From positions 1 through 49,521 of the forward strand of contig CAZMTO010000010.1 in NCBI GenBank assembly GCA_964569265.1: a DNA stretch of 49,521 bases. Direction: 5' to 3'. Both the position numbers and the translations under genes were made by a program. Positions 31,446 to 41,191 of this stretch are shown piece by piece (position 1 is the first letter of the stretch; every line of letters starts with the position of its first letter). The notes under the pieces are model-generated. The model saw only the letters and a program-made list of their open reading frames with translations, searched no databases and was not told the origin of the DNA. The stretch is from Avidehalobacter sp964569265. GTDB lineage: Bacteria > Bacillota > Dehalobacteriia > UBA4068 > UBA4997.

Positions 31446-33509
31446 CTAACTCCTCATAAAGCGGCGGCGTATCTCGGCATCCGTCAGCTTAATAAAGGTG
31501 GGGCGGCCATGCGGGCAGGTCTGCGGCTTTTCACATTCCGCCAAATTATACAGCAGCCAGGATATTTCCTGTCCGTTAAGCTTTTGGTTGGCTTTTATAG
31601 CGCTTTTGCAGGCGCGCGTAAACAGCTCCAGCTTATTAAGCTTGCCAATGTCTATATCCTGCTCGCCGCTGTCCATCAACATATCCAGCACATCCAAAAA
31701 GAAGCCGCAAATATCATTGTCGTAAATATCCGATTTTCGTTTGTGGTCACTTTCGGCACCGCGCACATACCACAGCGGCACACCGCGCACCACAAAACGC
31801 CCTTCGCCAAAGGGCTCCACCACAAAGCAAAAGTCGGCCAAACGCACAATATTATTAAGCAGCAGCTCGGCACGCAAATCGCCCACCTCTACCACCTGCG
31901 GCACCGCCAGCATAGATGTTTCGCGGCTTTCCAGCTCAAAGGCCAGCGCAAATTCTTCATATAATATACGTTCGTGCGCCGCGTGCTGGTCAATTATATA
32001 CAAATCCTCGCCATATGCTGCTATAATGTACGAATCATTAAGCTGCCCAAGGGGCTTTAGCAGCAAAAACAGGTTCGATTTATCATCAAACAGGGTTTGC
32101 GGCTTACTGTTGTAGTTTTCCATATAGGTTATGCCAAAATTTTCGGCCAGCCAATCACCGTCATCGCGGCTGTATTCACGCTTTTGGCCGCCGCCCGCCG
32201 CTATAAGGCTCTGAAAAAGCTTGTTGGCAAAATCCGGCTCCTTATTCTGGTCGGTAAGCATCTTCTTCATATCCTCGCCGGAAAGTTCCTTTAAATCGGG
32301 TATATCTGTCGGCGGTTCCGGGGCAGCAGGTTCAGCCGGCATTGGCATATCATCGCCAAAATCAAGGTCAAGCGTCGGTTCGGCTACCTGCATCATCGGT
32401 TCGGCCTCGGCAGGGCGGTGTTTGCCCAAAATTTGCAGCAGCAGGGCCGTTTGGTCGTCATCATCGGCTTCATCGGCGGCAGGCACAGGCTCCGGCTGCA
32501 CTTTAAGGGCTGTCTTTAAGGCAGACAACAAAGCCTCACGCACCTCGGCCACCTTGCGGAAGCGTATTTCAGTTTTGGCCGGGTGAACGTTAACATCTAC
32601 CGTGGCCGGCGGCACCGCCAGATACAGCACACACAGCGGGTACTTATGCTCCGGCAGCAGGCTTAAATAGGCATCGTCGATAATGGCATTAAGTTCGTCA
32701 CTTTTTACCAGCCTGCCGTTAACAAAAAAGTGATAATACCGGCGGCTGGCCCGCGCAAACGGCGGCATAGATGTAAAACCGCGCACCGCCACTTCGCCCA
32801 TATCCAGATAAACCGGTTTAAGATTAGCCAAAACTTCGCTGCCGTAAACCGCCAGCACGGCTTTATCGGGGCGCCCCCCACCGGGAGAACGCAGCACCTT
32901 GCGGCCGTCAATTTCCAGCTCAAAGGCAATATCCGGGCGCGACAAAATAAAGTCACCCATAAGCTTGGTTATATAGCCGGTTTCCACCGCATAAGACTTC
33001 ATAAACTTGCGGCGGGCCGGTGTGTTATAAAACAGATCGGATACCGTTACCCTGGTGCCGGCAGCCAAAACCGCCTCGCCCATATCTTCTACCTGCCCGT
33101 CGGCAGCCAAAACCCTGTGGCCAACCGCTGCCCCGACGGGGGTGCTGGCAATTTCTACCCGGCTAACCGCCGCAATAGAAGGCAAAGCTTCTCCCCTGAA
33201 GCCCAAGGTTAACAGGTAATTCAAATCATCGGCCTGAGCCAGCTTGCTGGTTGCGTGCCGCCCAAAGGCCGCCTTTAAATCTACCGGCAGCATACCGCAG
33301 CCATCGTCGGCCACCTGTATGCCGCAAATATATTTATGCTCATCATCTGCCGTAAGGCGCACGGTTATACGCCGTCCACCGGCATCAATAGCGTTTTCCA
33401 CCAGCTCTTTTACCACCGATACCGGGCGTTCTACCACTTCTCCGGCGGCAATTTGTCCGGCAGTCAGGTCATCAAGCTGCCTTATTATACCGTTTTTAAT
33501 ATCAGTCAT
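31446..33509 (-). CDS. mutL: DNA mismatch repair protein MutL
   Basis: A 687-residue protein with an N-terminal GHKL ATPase: AGEVVERPVSVVKELVENAIDAG (about 20-42), DDGCGM and GFRGEALPSIAAV. A Pro/Glu/Asp-rich linker spans about 340-470. The C-terminal domain carries the endonuclease motif DQHAAHERILYEE near 510 and a metal-site cysteine motif, CPHGRPTF, near 668. It should therefore be a nicking MutL, as in bacteria lacking MutH. mutS lies 39 bases upstream and miaA 2 bases downstream. Confidence 0.96.
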   Translation of the reverse strand: MTDIKNGIIRQLDDLTAGQIAAGEVVERPVSVVKELVENAIDAGGRRITVRLTADDEHKYICGIQVADDGCGMLPVDLKAAFGRHATSKLAQADDLNYLLTLGFRGEALPSIAAVSRVEIASTPVGAAVGHRVLAADGQVEDMGEAVLAAGTRVTVSDLFYNTPARRKFMKSYAVETGYITKLMGDFILSRPDIAFELEIDGRKVLRSPGGGRPDKAVLAVYGSEVLANLKPVYLDMGEVAVRGFTSMPPFARASRRYYHFFVNGRLVKSDELNAIIDDAYLSLLPEHKYPLCVLYLAVPPATVDVNVHPAKTEIRFRKVAEVREALLSALKTALKVQPEPVPAADEADDDDQTALLLQILGKHRPAEAEPMMQVAEPTLDLDFGDDMPMPAEPAAPEPPTDIPDLKELSGEDMKKMLTDQNKEPDFANKLFQSLIAAGGGQKREYSRDDGDWLAENFGITYMENYNSKPQTLFDDKSNLFLLLKPLGQLNDSYIIAAYGEDLYIIDQHAAHERILYEEFALAFELESRETSMLAVPQVVEVGDLRAELLLNNIVRLADFCFVVEPFGEGRFVVRGVPLWYVRGAESDHKRKSDIYDNDICGFFLDVLDMLMDSGEQDIDIGKLNKLELFTRACKSAIKANQKLNGQEISWLLYNLAECEKPQTCPHGRPTFIKLTDAEIRRRFMRS

Positions 33510-33548
33510 TTAATAGCTCCTTTTTTAAAGCATATTTTAACAGCGTAT

Positions 33549-36191
33549 TTAAAGCTCTTTTTGCCATTTTTCTATGTAAAGCAATGCCTCTATGGGCCGC
33601 ATATTCTGCACATCAAGGCGTTTAATTTCTTCTAACACCGGGTTGGGTGCGGCGGGCGGGGGCGCTGCCTGCTGCGCCGTGTTGCTTAGCAGGGCGCTTA
33701 TTTTGGTGCTGTTATGGCCGCCCTCGGTAGCCACAAGCTCGGCCAAAATGCTGTTAGCCCGGTTTATAACGCTATCCGGCAGACCGGCCAGCTTGGCCAC
33801 GTGTACGCCATAGCTTTTATCGGCGCCGCCTTCTACTATCTTGCGTAAAAATACAATACTGTCGCCCTTATCCAGCACCGCCACCGAATAATTTTGTACC
33901 TCATCGTAATGCGCCGCCAGCTCTATAAGTTCGTGATAATGGGTGGCAAACAGCGCTTTGGCGTAAATTTCGGGCTGCAAAATATATTCCGAAACCGCCC
34001 ACGCAATGCTAAGACCATCGTAGGTGCTGGTACCGCGGCCTATTTCGTCTAAAATTATCAGGCTATTTGTGGTGGCATTTTTTAAAATATTTGACGTTTC
34101 GCTCATTTCTACCATAAAGGTGCTTTGCCCGGCCGACAAATCATCGCTGGCACCCACACGGGTAAAAATACGGTCTATTTTACCGATATGCCCTGCCGCC
34201 GCCGGTATATAGCTGCCAATGCGCGCCAAAATTACACACAGCGCCACCTGCCGCATATAGGTGGATTTACCGGCCATATTAGGCCCGGTTATTAAGCCAA
34301 AGCGGTTTTGCCGCCCCTTTATGTAGGTATCGTTGGGTATATAATTTTCGCGGCCGATGGCCTGTTCTACCACCGGGTGCCGCGCCGCCTGCAATATCAG
34401 GCAGTCGCTGTCGTCTACCTGCGGCTTAACATAATCGTTATCCTCGGCAAGCTGGGCCAGCGCTGCCAAAACATCAAGCCACGCCACACATTTGGCGGTT
34501 TTTTGTATGCGCGCCGTTTGGTGTATAACACCGCGCCTAACCTCGGCCAAAATTTGCGCCTCCAGCTCGGCCAAACGGTCAGTAGCACCGGCAAGGCGGC
34601 TTTCCAGCTCTTTTAGCTCCTCGGTAATAAAACGTTCTGACCCTACCAGCGTTTGCTTGCGGATATATTCCGGCGGCACCAGCTCCAGGTTGGCCTTGGT
34701 AACCTCAATATAATAGCCAAAAACCTTGTTGTAGCTAATATGCAGCGATTTTATACCGGTACGTTCTTTTTCGCGGGCTTCCATCTGCAATATAATATCG
34801 CCGCCGTCTGCCTTAATGTGCCGCAGCTCGTCGATTTCGGCATTATAGCCGGGGCGTATCGTCATATCGGTATCACGCTTTTTGCGCCCCATATCATCGG
34901 TCGGCTCATCAGCAGGGTCATAAAGGGTATCGGTCAGCAACTGCCATACATCCTCTAAGGTATCTAACTGGCGGTATAAACTGCGAAAGATACTTGCCTT
35001 GCAGGCCACCAGTACGGTTTCCAAACCGGGCAGTTGCGCCAGCGATGCCTTTAGTGCCAGCAGATCCCGCGGGGTTGCATTGCCGTACACCACCCGGCTG
35101 ATAATGCGCTCAATATCATACATCGAACGCAGCCTGTCGCGCAGTTGGCTTTTTAGCTGCGGCTCGTTCAGCAGTTCTTCTATACCGTTTAAACGCAAAT
35201 TTACCGCTCCGCTGTCAAGCAGGGGTTTTTCCAGCCATTTTTTTAACAGGCGTGACCCTGCTGCCGTGCGGCATTTATCACACACCCCAAACAGAGAACC
35301 GGCCTTTTTACCTGTTCTGGCTGCCGCAGTAAGCTCTAAGTTGCGGCGGGTATTGGCATCTAACACCAGATAATTATCTATATTATAAACCTGTAGCTTG
35401 TTGATATAAGAAAGCTCCCGCATTTGCGTAAGCTGAAAAAAGTACAGCAGGGCGGCCGCTGCCTGCACCGCACCGGGCATACCGTCTAAGCCCAGCGCCT
35501 GCAAAGAAGGCAGCTTAAACTGGGTAAGCAGCAGGGTTTCGGCATTTTGGCGCACAAATATTTCGTCTTTAGCCGGGGTAATAACCACCGAACTGTGCAA
35601 ATTCCAAGCGTGGTCGGCAAAAAACGGGTCTTCCAGCAGGGTTTTGGGCAAAATGCACTCTTTGGGCTCTATCGCCGCCAATTCATCACCAATGCGCGAT
35701 AACGCCGCTGCCCCGGTAGTTTGCGCCACCATAAATTCACCGGTAGAAATATCCGCATAGGCCAAACCAAAGCCGTCTCCCGTAGGGAACACCGCTGCCA
35801 AATAGCTGGCAGCTTTTTCCTTAAGCAGGCTGTCGTCTATTACCGTGCCGGGCGTAATAACGCGCGTAACCTCGCGCTTTACCAGCCCTCTGGCCAACCT
35901 TGGGTCTTCCATCTGGTCACAAATGGCCACCTTGTAGCCCTGTTCTATCAGGCGGGCAATATAATTTTCTGCCGCGTGATACGGCACCCCGCACATCGGC
36001 TGGGCATCGGCACTGCGGCTGCGCGATGTCAACTGAATATCCAGCGCTTTGGCGCCGACTATCGCGTCATCACCAAACATTTCATAAAAATCACCCATAC
36101 GGTAAAACAGCAAACAATCCTGATATTGCTGCTTTATCGCATTATACTGCTCTTGCATAGGGGTAAGCCCCGATTTATCCGCTTTTGCCAC
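33549..36191 (-). CDS. mutS: DNA mismatch repair protein MutS
   Basis: An 880-residue mismatch sensor, full length. The mismatch-contacting Phe-x-Glu motif is visible in FYRMGDFYEMFGDDA (about 28-42). The ATPase has the Walker A segment GPNMAGKSTYMRQVAL near 615, GASDDLSAGQSTFMVEM and the Walker B LIILDEIGRGTSTYDG. The helix-turn-helix dimer tail follows. The start is GTG at 36191 behind AGAGGTG. It begins the mutS-mutL-miaA-hfq unit and is divergent from the ttcA-like gene; the 12-bp palindrome GTAAAATTTTAC lies at 36231-36242 between them. Confidence 0.97.
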   Translation of the reverse strand: MAKADKSGLTPMQEQYNAIKQQYQDCLLFYRMGDFYEMFGDDAIVGAKALDIQLTSRSRSADAQPMCGVPYHAAENYIARLIEQGYKVAICDQMEDPRLARGLVKREVTRVITPGTVIDDSLLKEKAASYLAAVFPTGDGFGLAYADISTGEFMVAQTTGAAALSRIGDELAAIEPKECILPKTLLEDPFFADHAWNLHSSVVITPAKDEIFVRQNAETLLLTQFKLPSLQALGLDGMPGAVQAAAALLYFFQLTQMRELSYINKLQVYNIDNYLVLDANTRRNLELTAAARTGKKAGSLFGVCDKCRTAAGSRLLKKWLEKPLLDSGAVNLRLNGIEELLNEPQLKSQLRDRLRSMYDIERIISRVVYGNATPRDLLALKASLAQLPGLETVLVACKASIFRSLYRQLDTLEDVWQLLTDTLYDPADEPTDDMGRKKRDTDMTIRPGYNAEIDELRHIKADGGDIILQMEAREKERTGIKSLHISYNKVFGYYIEVTKANLELVPPEYIRKQTLVGSERFITEELKELESRLAGATDRLAELEAQILAEVRRGVIHQTARIQKTAKCVAWLDVLAALAQLAEDNDYVKPQVDDSDCLILQAARHPVVEQAIGRENYIPNDTYIKGRQNRFGLITGPNMAGKSTYMRQVALCVILARIGSYIPAAAGHIGKIDRIFTRVGASDDLSAGQSTFMVEMSETSNILKNATTNSLIILDEIGRGTSTYDGLSIAWAVSEYILQPEIYAKALFATHYHELIELAAHYDEVQNYSVAVLDKGDSIVFLRKIVEGGADKSYGVHVAKLAGLPDSVINRANSILAELVATEGGHNSTKISALLSNTAQQAAPPPAAPNPVLEEIKRLDVQNMRPIEALLYIEKWQKEL

Positions 36192-36408
36192 AATACACCT
36201 CTGTTTATATAAAAAGCCTTACAAAAACACGTAAAATTTTACTTTGCAAACTGCCCAAAATGTATTACAATAAAGCATAGCATATACTTTGGGGGCAGCC
36301 GCTGCCAAAAATATCATAGCCTTATAAAGTTCGGCAGGGGTGGTGGTTTTTCCTGCCGGCAAAGTGCAGCAGATGACCCCTATTTTTTACAGAGAGGTGC
36401 TTTTTTTG

Positions 36409-37206
36409 ATGACTGACAAATATAACGCCGGCAGCAACACCGGCAAAAAAATTATGCGCGGCTTTAGGCACGCCGTTATAAATTACGGCCTGTTGGATAA
36501 TGCCGACGGCGTAATGGTGGGGTTATCCGGCGGCAAAGACAGCCTTACCCTGCTGCTTATGCTAAAGCTGTTTTTGCGTGGCTCTAAATATAAATACCCG
36601 CTGGCAGCCGGCCACATAGATTTGGGCTTTGGCGGTGATGTTGCCGCCTTGCAGCGCTTTTGCGATGAGCTGGAGGTGCCGCTGTTTGTGGAACATACGC
36701 AGATAAGTCAAATTGTGTTTGACTACCGCGAAGAACAAAACCCCTGCTCGCTTTGTGCCAATATGCGCCGCGGTGCGCTTAATAATCTGGCGGTAAAGCA
36801 CGGCTACCCCAAGGTAGCACTGGGGCATCATCTGGATGATGTTGCCGAAACCGTGCTGCTGAATATGTGCTTTAATGCCACTGTGGATTGCTTTAAGCCC
36901 AAAACGTGGCTTTCTAACCGCCAAATAGAGGTTATACGCCCGCTGATATACGTTGATGAGCGCACCATAAGCAGCTTTGCCCGCCAGCAGGCCCTGCCGA
37001 TAATAGATAGCTGCTGCCCGGCCAACGGGCGCACCAAACGCCAGGATATGAAGGAAACACTTACCGCCGTGCAGGACTTTGCACCGCAGGCCAAACAGCG
37101 CATTTTGGCTGCTTTGCAGCATTTGCCCGGCAACGACTGGCACGACAGCCTGAAAAAACGCCCCGATACCAACCACAAGGAGCAAACCAATGATATTAGT
37201 AAGTAA
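36409..37206 (+). CDS. TtcA-family tRNA thiolation protein (PP-loop ATPase)
   Basis: A 265-residue N-type ATP pyrophosphatase. The PP-loop GLSGGKDSLTLLL sits at about residues 36-48. A Cys-x2-Cys motif, NPCSLCANMRRGALN, lies near 110, HHLDDVAETVLLN near 143, and a further cysteine pair, DSCCPANG, near 205. These fit TtcA/Ncs6-type enzymes that use an iron-sulfur cluster to thiolate tRNA (s2C32 for TtcA). Substrate cannot be fixed from sequence alone. The ATG at 36409 follows AGAGGTG; the upstream part of the open frame has no family similarity. It overlaps the DUF523 gene by 17 bases. Confidence 0.85.
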   Translation: MTDKYNAGSNTGKKIMRGFRHAVINYGLLDNADGVMVGLSGGKDSLTLLLMLKLFLRGSKYKYPLAAGHIDLGFGGDVAALQRFCDELEVPLFVEHTQISQIVFDYREEQNPCSLCANMRRGALNNLAVKHGYPKVALGHHLDDVAETVLLNMCFNATVDCFKPKTWLSNRQIEVIRPLIYVDERTISSFARQQALPIIDSCCPANGRTKRQDMKETLTAVQDFAPQAKQRILAALQHLPGNDWHDSLKKRPDTNHKEQTNDISK

Positions 37207-37675
37207 ATGCCTTACCGGGGCACCCTGCCGCTACAACGGCAAGGGCAAACCCAACCCGGCGGTTATCGACTTTTTGGCCGGGCTTACACCGGGCCGCGAC
37301 TATATGCTCATCTGCCCGGAATGTGACGGCGGCCTGCCAATACCGCGGGCAGGCGGCGAAATTTGCGGCGGTACGGCTGCCGATGTTTTGGCGGGGCGTG
37401 CCACCGTGCAAAACAGCAGCGGCGTCGATTACACGGCAGGCTTTGTAAAGGGCGCCCGGCTTGCTGCCGGGCTGGCCAAACAAACCGGTGCTGCGGCAGC
37501 CCTGCTAAAAGAAAAAAGCCCCAGTTGCGGCGTACATCTGGTGCATAACGGTAAATTTGATGACGGCCTGACTGCCGGGCAAGGCGTTACCGCCTACCTG
37601 CTTGCCCAAGCCGGCGTGCAGCTTTTTAACGAGAATGAGTTGGCTGAGCTGGCAGCTTTTATCAAAATAAAATAA
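37190..37675 (+). CDS. DUF523 protein
   Basis: A 161-residue protein of the DUF523 family. It begins ILVSKCLTGAPCRYNGKGK and has CPECDGGLPIPR near 43-54 and EKSPSCGVHLVHNGKFDDGLTAGQGVTAYLL near 105-135. The conserved cysteines (residues 7, 13, 43, 46 and in SPSCG) suggest metal or cluster binding. Function is unknown. Overlap with the upstream ttcA-like gene means translational coupling and may hint at a sulfur or tRNA-related task. A perfect 12-bp terminator follows, shared with metK. Confidence 0.88.
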   Translation: MILVSKCLTGAPCRYNGKGKPNPAVIDFLAGLTPGRDYMLICPECDGGLPIPRAGGEICGGTAADVLAGRATVQNSSGVDYTAGFVKGARLAAGLAKQTGAAAALLKEKSPSCGVHLVHNGKFDDGLTAGQGVTAYLLAQAGVQLFNENELAELAAFIKIK

Positions 37676-37680
37676 TATAA

Positions 37681-37716
37681 AAAGCGTTTGCCAACCTGCG
37701 GCAAACGCTTTTGTTT
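37681..37716. terminator. Bidirectional terminator between DUF523 gene and metK
   Basis: AAAGCGTTTGCC (37681-37692) pairs perfectly with GGCAAACGCTTT (37700-37711); TTTTGTTTTAC follows on the plus strand and TTTTTATATTAT on the minus strand. It serves the two converging units. Confidence 0.93.
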
Positions 37717-37726
37717 TACAAATATT

Positions 37727-38833
37727 TTAGTAAATAATTTTTTCCCACGGGAACTCGCTGCGGCCAAAGTGACCGTAAGCAGCCGTAGCCGCAAATATCG
37801 GGCGCTTTAAACCCAAAGTTTCAATAATGCCGCGGGGTGTCATATCAAAGTCCGCACGAATTTTAGCGGCAATTTCCGCATCGCTCATTTTGCCAGTACC
37901 AAAGGTTTCTACCATAACCGACACCGGCTCAGCCACGCCAATGGCATAAGCAAGCTGAATTTCCAGACGGTCTGCCAAGCCGGCAGCCACGCAGTTTTTG
38001 GCAATGTAACGTGCCATATACGATGCCGAACGGTCTACCTTGGTTGCATCCTTACCGGAAAAGCAGCCGCCGCCGTGCCGCGCCATACCGCCGTAAGTAT
38101 CCACTATAAGCTTGCGCCCGGTAAGGCCGCTGTCTCCCTGCGGGCCACCTATTACAAAGCGCCCGGTGGGGTTAATATGATACACGGTATCAGCATTTAA
38201 CAGCTCTGCCGGCAACACCTTTTTTATCAGCTTGTTTTTAAGCTCCTCACGCAGCTCCGCGGTAGAAATTTCCGGGTTATGCTGCGCCGATACAACCACC
38301 GCCGGTATAGCGCAGGGGTTACCGTTTTCGTCATATTCCACCGTTACCTGGGCTTTACCGTCGGGGCGCAGCCAGCTAAGCTCACCGCTTTTACGCAGGC
38401 GGGTAAGCTCTCTGGTAAGGGCGTGTGCCAGCATAATCGGCATCGGCATAAGCTCCGGGGTTTCGCGGCAGGCATAGCCAAACATCAACCCCTGATCTCC
38501 GGCGCCGCCAACGTCTACGCCCAGCGCAATATCACTGCTTTGCTCATCAATGTTGGTAAGCACCGCGCAGGTATCCGCGTCAAAGCCCATATCAGACCCC
38601 GTATAGCCGATCTCGCGGATAGTATCGCGCACCACCTTGGGGATATCGATATAACCGGCAGTGGTAATTTCACCGCCGACCAAAACCATACCGGTGTTGG
38701 TAAAGGTTTCGCAGGCCACACGAGATTCAGCGTCCAGCGTAAGTGCCGCGTCAAGTATAGCGTCGGATATTTTATCGGCAACTTTATCGGGGTGCCCTTC
38801 GGTAACCGATTCTGATGTAAAAATTCTGTTCAT
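37727..38833 (-). CDS. metK: S-adenosylmethionine synthetase
   Basis: A 368-residue enzyme making S-adenosylmethionine from ATP and methionine. It shows FTSESVTEGHPDKVADKISDAILDA at the N-terminus, the GAGDQGLMFGYA motif near 109 and the P-loop-like GGGCFSGKDATKVDRSA near 255. It is about 15-30 residues shorter than most bacterial MetK, mainly from tight loops and termini, with no key motif missing. It lies 43 bases after coaBC on the same strand. No SAM riboswitch is possible in that gap, so control must come from the operon promoter. Confidence 0.96.
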   Translation of the reverse strand: MNRIFTSESVTEGHPDKVADKISDAILDAALTLDAESRVACETFTNTGMVLVGGEITTAGYIDIPKVVRDTIREIGYTGSDMGFDADTCAVLTNIDEQSSDIALGVDVGGAGDQGLMFGYACRETPELMPMPIMLAHALTRELTRLRKSGELSWLRPDGKAQVTVEYDENGNPCAIPAVVVSAQHNPEISTAELREELKNKLIKKVLPAELLNADTVYHINPTGRFVIGGPQGDSGLTGRKLIVDTYGGMARHGGGCFSGKDATKVDRSASYMARYIAKNCVAAGLADRLEIQLAYAIGVAEPVSVMVETFGTGKMSDAEIAAKIRADFDMTPRGIIETLGLKRPIFAATAAYGHFGRSEFPWEKIIY

Positions 38834-38876
38834 TTAGGTTCCTCTTTAAAATTAAAAACTTATTAAAGGCGGCCCT

Positions 38877-40076
38877 TTAACCAAGGCGCACCGCCGCTTT
38901 ATCCAAAATAAAATCCGCCGTTTGGCGCTTGCTGCCCCAGGGGCTTTCTATCCGGCTACCGTCGGCACCAAAAATTATCACCTGATTGGTATCAACGTCA
39001 AAACCGGCATCAGCGCGGCTTACATCGTTGGCCACCAGCATATCGGCATTCTTTTTTTGCAGCTTTATACGCGCATATTCCTCCACGTTGTTGGTTTCGG
39101 CCGCAAAGCCCACCAGCACCTGCTGCTTTTTACGGCTGCCCAGCGTTGCCAGAATATCCGGATTTTTTACCAGCCGCAGCGTCATTTCGTCGTTATCGGC
39201 TGTTTTCTTTATCTTATGGTCTGCAACCTCGGCCACGCGGTAATCCGCCACAGCCGCCGCCATTATCACCATATCACGGTTATCAAATTCGGCGGTAACG
39301 GCATCAAACATTTGCTGCGCACTGTTTACGCGCACCACCTGCACACCTTGGGGCGCCGGCAAATTAACCGGGCCGCTTACCAGCAGCACATCGGCACCGC
39401 GCGCCGCAGCAGCTTCGGCCAGGGCATAACCCATTTTACCGGAGCTTCGGTTGGTGATGTAGCGCACCGGGTCTATCGGCTCGGCAGTGGGGCCGGCAGT
39501 TATTAACAGCTTTTTGCCGGCGTAATCCTGCTTGGGCAGCAACAGTTCGGTAAGCGCCTGTTTTATCACATCAACAGCGGGCAGCTTACCCACACCGGTG
39601 GTGCCGCACGCCAAACGCCCCTTGGCCGGGGGTAAAATATGCCAGCCACGCTTGGCCAGCACCTGCAAATTGGCCTGAGTAGCCACGTTATTAAACATTT
39701 TGGTATTCATAGCGGGCGCAATAAAGCACGGGCAATCAGCCGCCAGCACTGTAGATGTCAGTGCGTCATCGGCAATGCCCGCCGCAATTTTTGCAATGAT
39801 GTTAGCTGTGCCCGGCACAATAGCCAGCAGGTCGGCACCATCTGCCGAATCAATATGCACAATGCCCCAACCCGGCCCGGTTACAAATTCCTGCTGAACA
39901 ACAGGGTTGCCGGTAAGCGCCTGCAAAGTCACCGGAGAGATAAACTCGGCGGCGTGGGCTGTCATAATGCAATGCACATTGGCCCCCTGACCACAAAGCC
40001 AACTGGCAATATCTGCCGCTTTGTAGGCGGCAATGCCTCCGCTTATGCCCAAAACGACCTTTTTGTTAGCAAACAT
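38877..40076 (-). CDS. coaBC: Bifunctional CoaBC (phosphopantothenoylcysteine synthetase/decarboxylase)
   Basis: A 399-residue fusion for coenzyme A synthesis. The N-terminal flavoprotein decarboxylase (about 1-180) has LGISGGIAAYKAADIASWL, the active-site His motif VHIDSADGADLLAIVPGTANIIAK, and APAMNTKMF. The C-terminal synthetase begins at about 187 with LLITAGPTAEPIDPVRYITNRSSGKMGYALAEAA, and VGFAAETNN follows. It is co-oriented with rpoZ and gmk, as in many Bacillota; priA, often next, is replaced by metK. Confidence 0.96.
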   Translation of the reverse strand: MFANKKVVLGISGGIAAYKAADIASWLCGQGANVHCIMTAHAAEFISPVTLQALTGNPVVQQEFVTGPGWGIVHIDSADGADLLAIVPGTANIIAKIAAGIADDALTSTVLAADCPCFIAPAMNTKMFNNVATQANLQVLAKRGWHILPPAKGRLACGTTGVGKLPAVDVIKQALTELLLPKQDYAGKKLLITAGPTAEPIDPVRYITNRSSGKMGYALAEAAAARGADVLLVSGPVNLPAPQGVQVVRVNSAQQMFDAVTAEFDNRDMVIMAAAVADYRVAEVADHKIKKTADNDEMTLRLVKNPDILATLGSRKKQQVLVGFAAETNNVEEYARIKLQKKNADMLVANDVSRADAGFDVDTNQVIIFGADGSRIESPWGSKRQTADFILDKAAVRLG

Positions 40077-40099
40077 ATTTTTTAAGCCTCTGTTTTGGT

Positions 40100-40300
40100 T
40101 TATTCTTCGGGGTAGGTATCCCAGGTAACAATATCGTCGTTAATTTCGTGCAGAGCCATAGAAACCGGGTTTACCTTGCCCGACCTTGTAAGCTCCGGCT
40201 CGTTAAGGTTTATCTGGCGGGCGCGCTTGGCCGCTGCCACAATAAGCTCATACTTAGAATCCGACTTGGTATCAATACTGTCGATATAGGGTTTGTTCAT
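40100..40300 (-). CDS. rpoZ: RNA polymerase omega subunit
   Basis: A 66-residue protein carrying the omega signature SKYELIVAAAKRARQIN at about residues 15-31 and the VNPVSMALHEI segment near 45. Omega helps assemble and stabilise RNA polymerase around the beta-prime C-terminus. CAGGAGG precedes ATG. Its place between gmk and coaBC confirms the assignment despite the short length. Confidence 0.93.
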   Translation of the reverse strand: MNKPYIDSIDTKSDSKYELIVAAAKRARQINLNEPELTRSGKVNPVSMALHEINDDIVTWDTYPEE

Positions 40301-40324
40301 TAAAAAAGCCTCCTGTTATATTGC

Positions 40325-40882
40325 TTATTCGCCGTCTATAATACGGCGGATAGTGGCCACCGTGGTTTGCAAATCATCGTTTACCACCGTATGGTCATAA
40401 TATATCCGCTGGGCAAATTCATATTCCAGACATTTTTGGCGTTTGGCAATTTCTTCCGCCGAATCCGTCTGGCGGCCCTGTAAACGGCGCAGCAATTCTG
40501 CCTCGCTGGGCGGGGCTAAAAATACCAGCACTGCCTGCGGCATCAGCTTTTTTACCTGAAGCGCACCGTTAGTGTCAATTTCTAAAATTACATTTTTGCC
40601 CGCCGCCAAAATATCGTTTACCACACTTTTAAGCGTACCGTAGTAATGCTCATAAACCTTGGCCCATTCCAAAAATTCGCCGCGTTCTATGCGCTCTTTA
40701 AAATCTTCTTCGGTCAAAAAATAATAGTGGCGGCCGTTTACCTCGCCGGCGCGCGGCGCTCTGGTGGTTGCCGAAACCGACACCGCCAGATCATCCGCTC
40801 CGTCTAACAAGGCTTTGCAAACCGTGCCCTTACCCACGCCCGAAGGCCCGGATATTACATAAAGCGAGGTCGCTTTAGTCAT
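40325..40882 (-). CDS. gmk: Guanylate kinase
   Basis: A 185-residue enzyme phosphorylating GMP to GDP. The P-loop VISGPSGVGKGTVCKALL lies at about residues 9-26, then TTRAPRAGEVNGRHYYFL, the GMP-binding loop, and ILEIDTNGALQVKK. The ATG at 40882 follows GGAGG and begins right before the P-loop; the longer frame reaches into remA. It overlaps remA by 8 bases, indicating coupled translation. Confidence 0.96.
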   Translation of the reverse strand: MTKATSLYVISGPSGVGKGTVCKALLDGADDLAVSVSATTRAPRAGEVNGRHYYFLTEEDFKERIERGEFLEWAKVYEHYYGTLKSVVNDILAAGKNVILEIDTNGALQVKKLMPQAVLVFLAPPSEAELLRRLQGRQTDSAEEIAKRQKCLEYEFAQRIYYDHTVVNDDLQTTVATIRRIIDGE

Positions 40883-41144
40883 CACAATCCTCCAAACCGG
40901 CTGTGTTGTCCACAAAACGGTGAGAAACAGTTTCGGGCTGAACCGGCGACAAAACAACGTGGCCGCAGTTCATAATAATAACCGAACGGGTGCGGCGGCC
41001 ATAGGTAGCATCAATAAGCAGGCCACGCTCTTTTTTAGCGTCATCAATAATTCTTTTGATCGGTGCGGAATCCGGGCTTACAATAGCCACTACGCGCTCT
41101 GCTGCAACCATGTTACCAAAACCAATGTTAATCAAAGTAGTCAT
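40875..41144 (-). CDS. remA: RemA-like extracellular matrix regulator (DUF370)
   Basis: An 89-residue protein beginning MTTLINIGFGNMVAAERVVA, the DUF370 start, and continuing with SAPIKRIIDDAKKERGLLIDATYGRRTRSVIIM and a VVLSPVQPET stretch. In Bacillus RemA is a ring-forming DNA-binding activator of matrix and osmoprotection genes. The ATG at 41144 is taken rather than the upstream one, as it gives the conserved N-terminus and follows GGAGAAGGGGAG. The position yicC-mihF-remA-gmk is common in Clostridia. Confidence 0.93.
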   Translation of the reverse strand: MTTLINIGFGNMVAAERVVAIVSPDSAPIKRIIDDAKKERGLLIDATYGRRTRSVIIMNCGHVVLSPVQPETVSHRFVDNTAGLEDCDD

Positions 41145-41191
41145 AAAATAATCTCCCCTTCTCCTTGCCCCCACAAGGATTTAAAATTTTG

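Noticed and set aside
36231..36242. GTAAAATTTTAC palindrome as an SOS or regulator site for mutS/ttcA
   Set aside because: It matches no operator I know and short A/T palindromes arise easily in such intergenic DNA.
38834..38876. SAM riboswitch before metK
   Set aside because: Only 43 bases separate coaBC from metK, too little for any SAM riboswitch.
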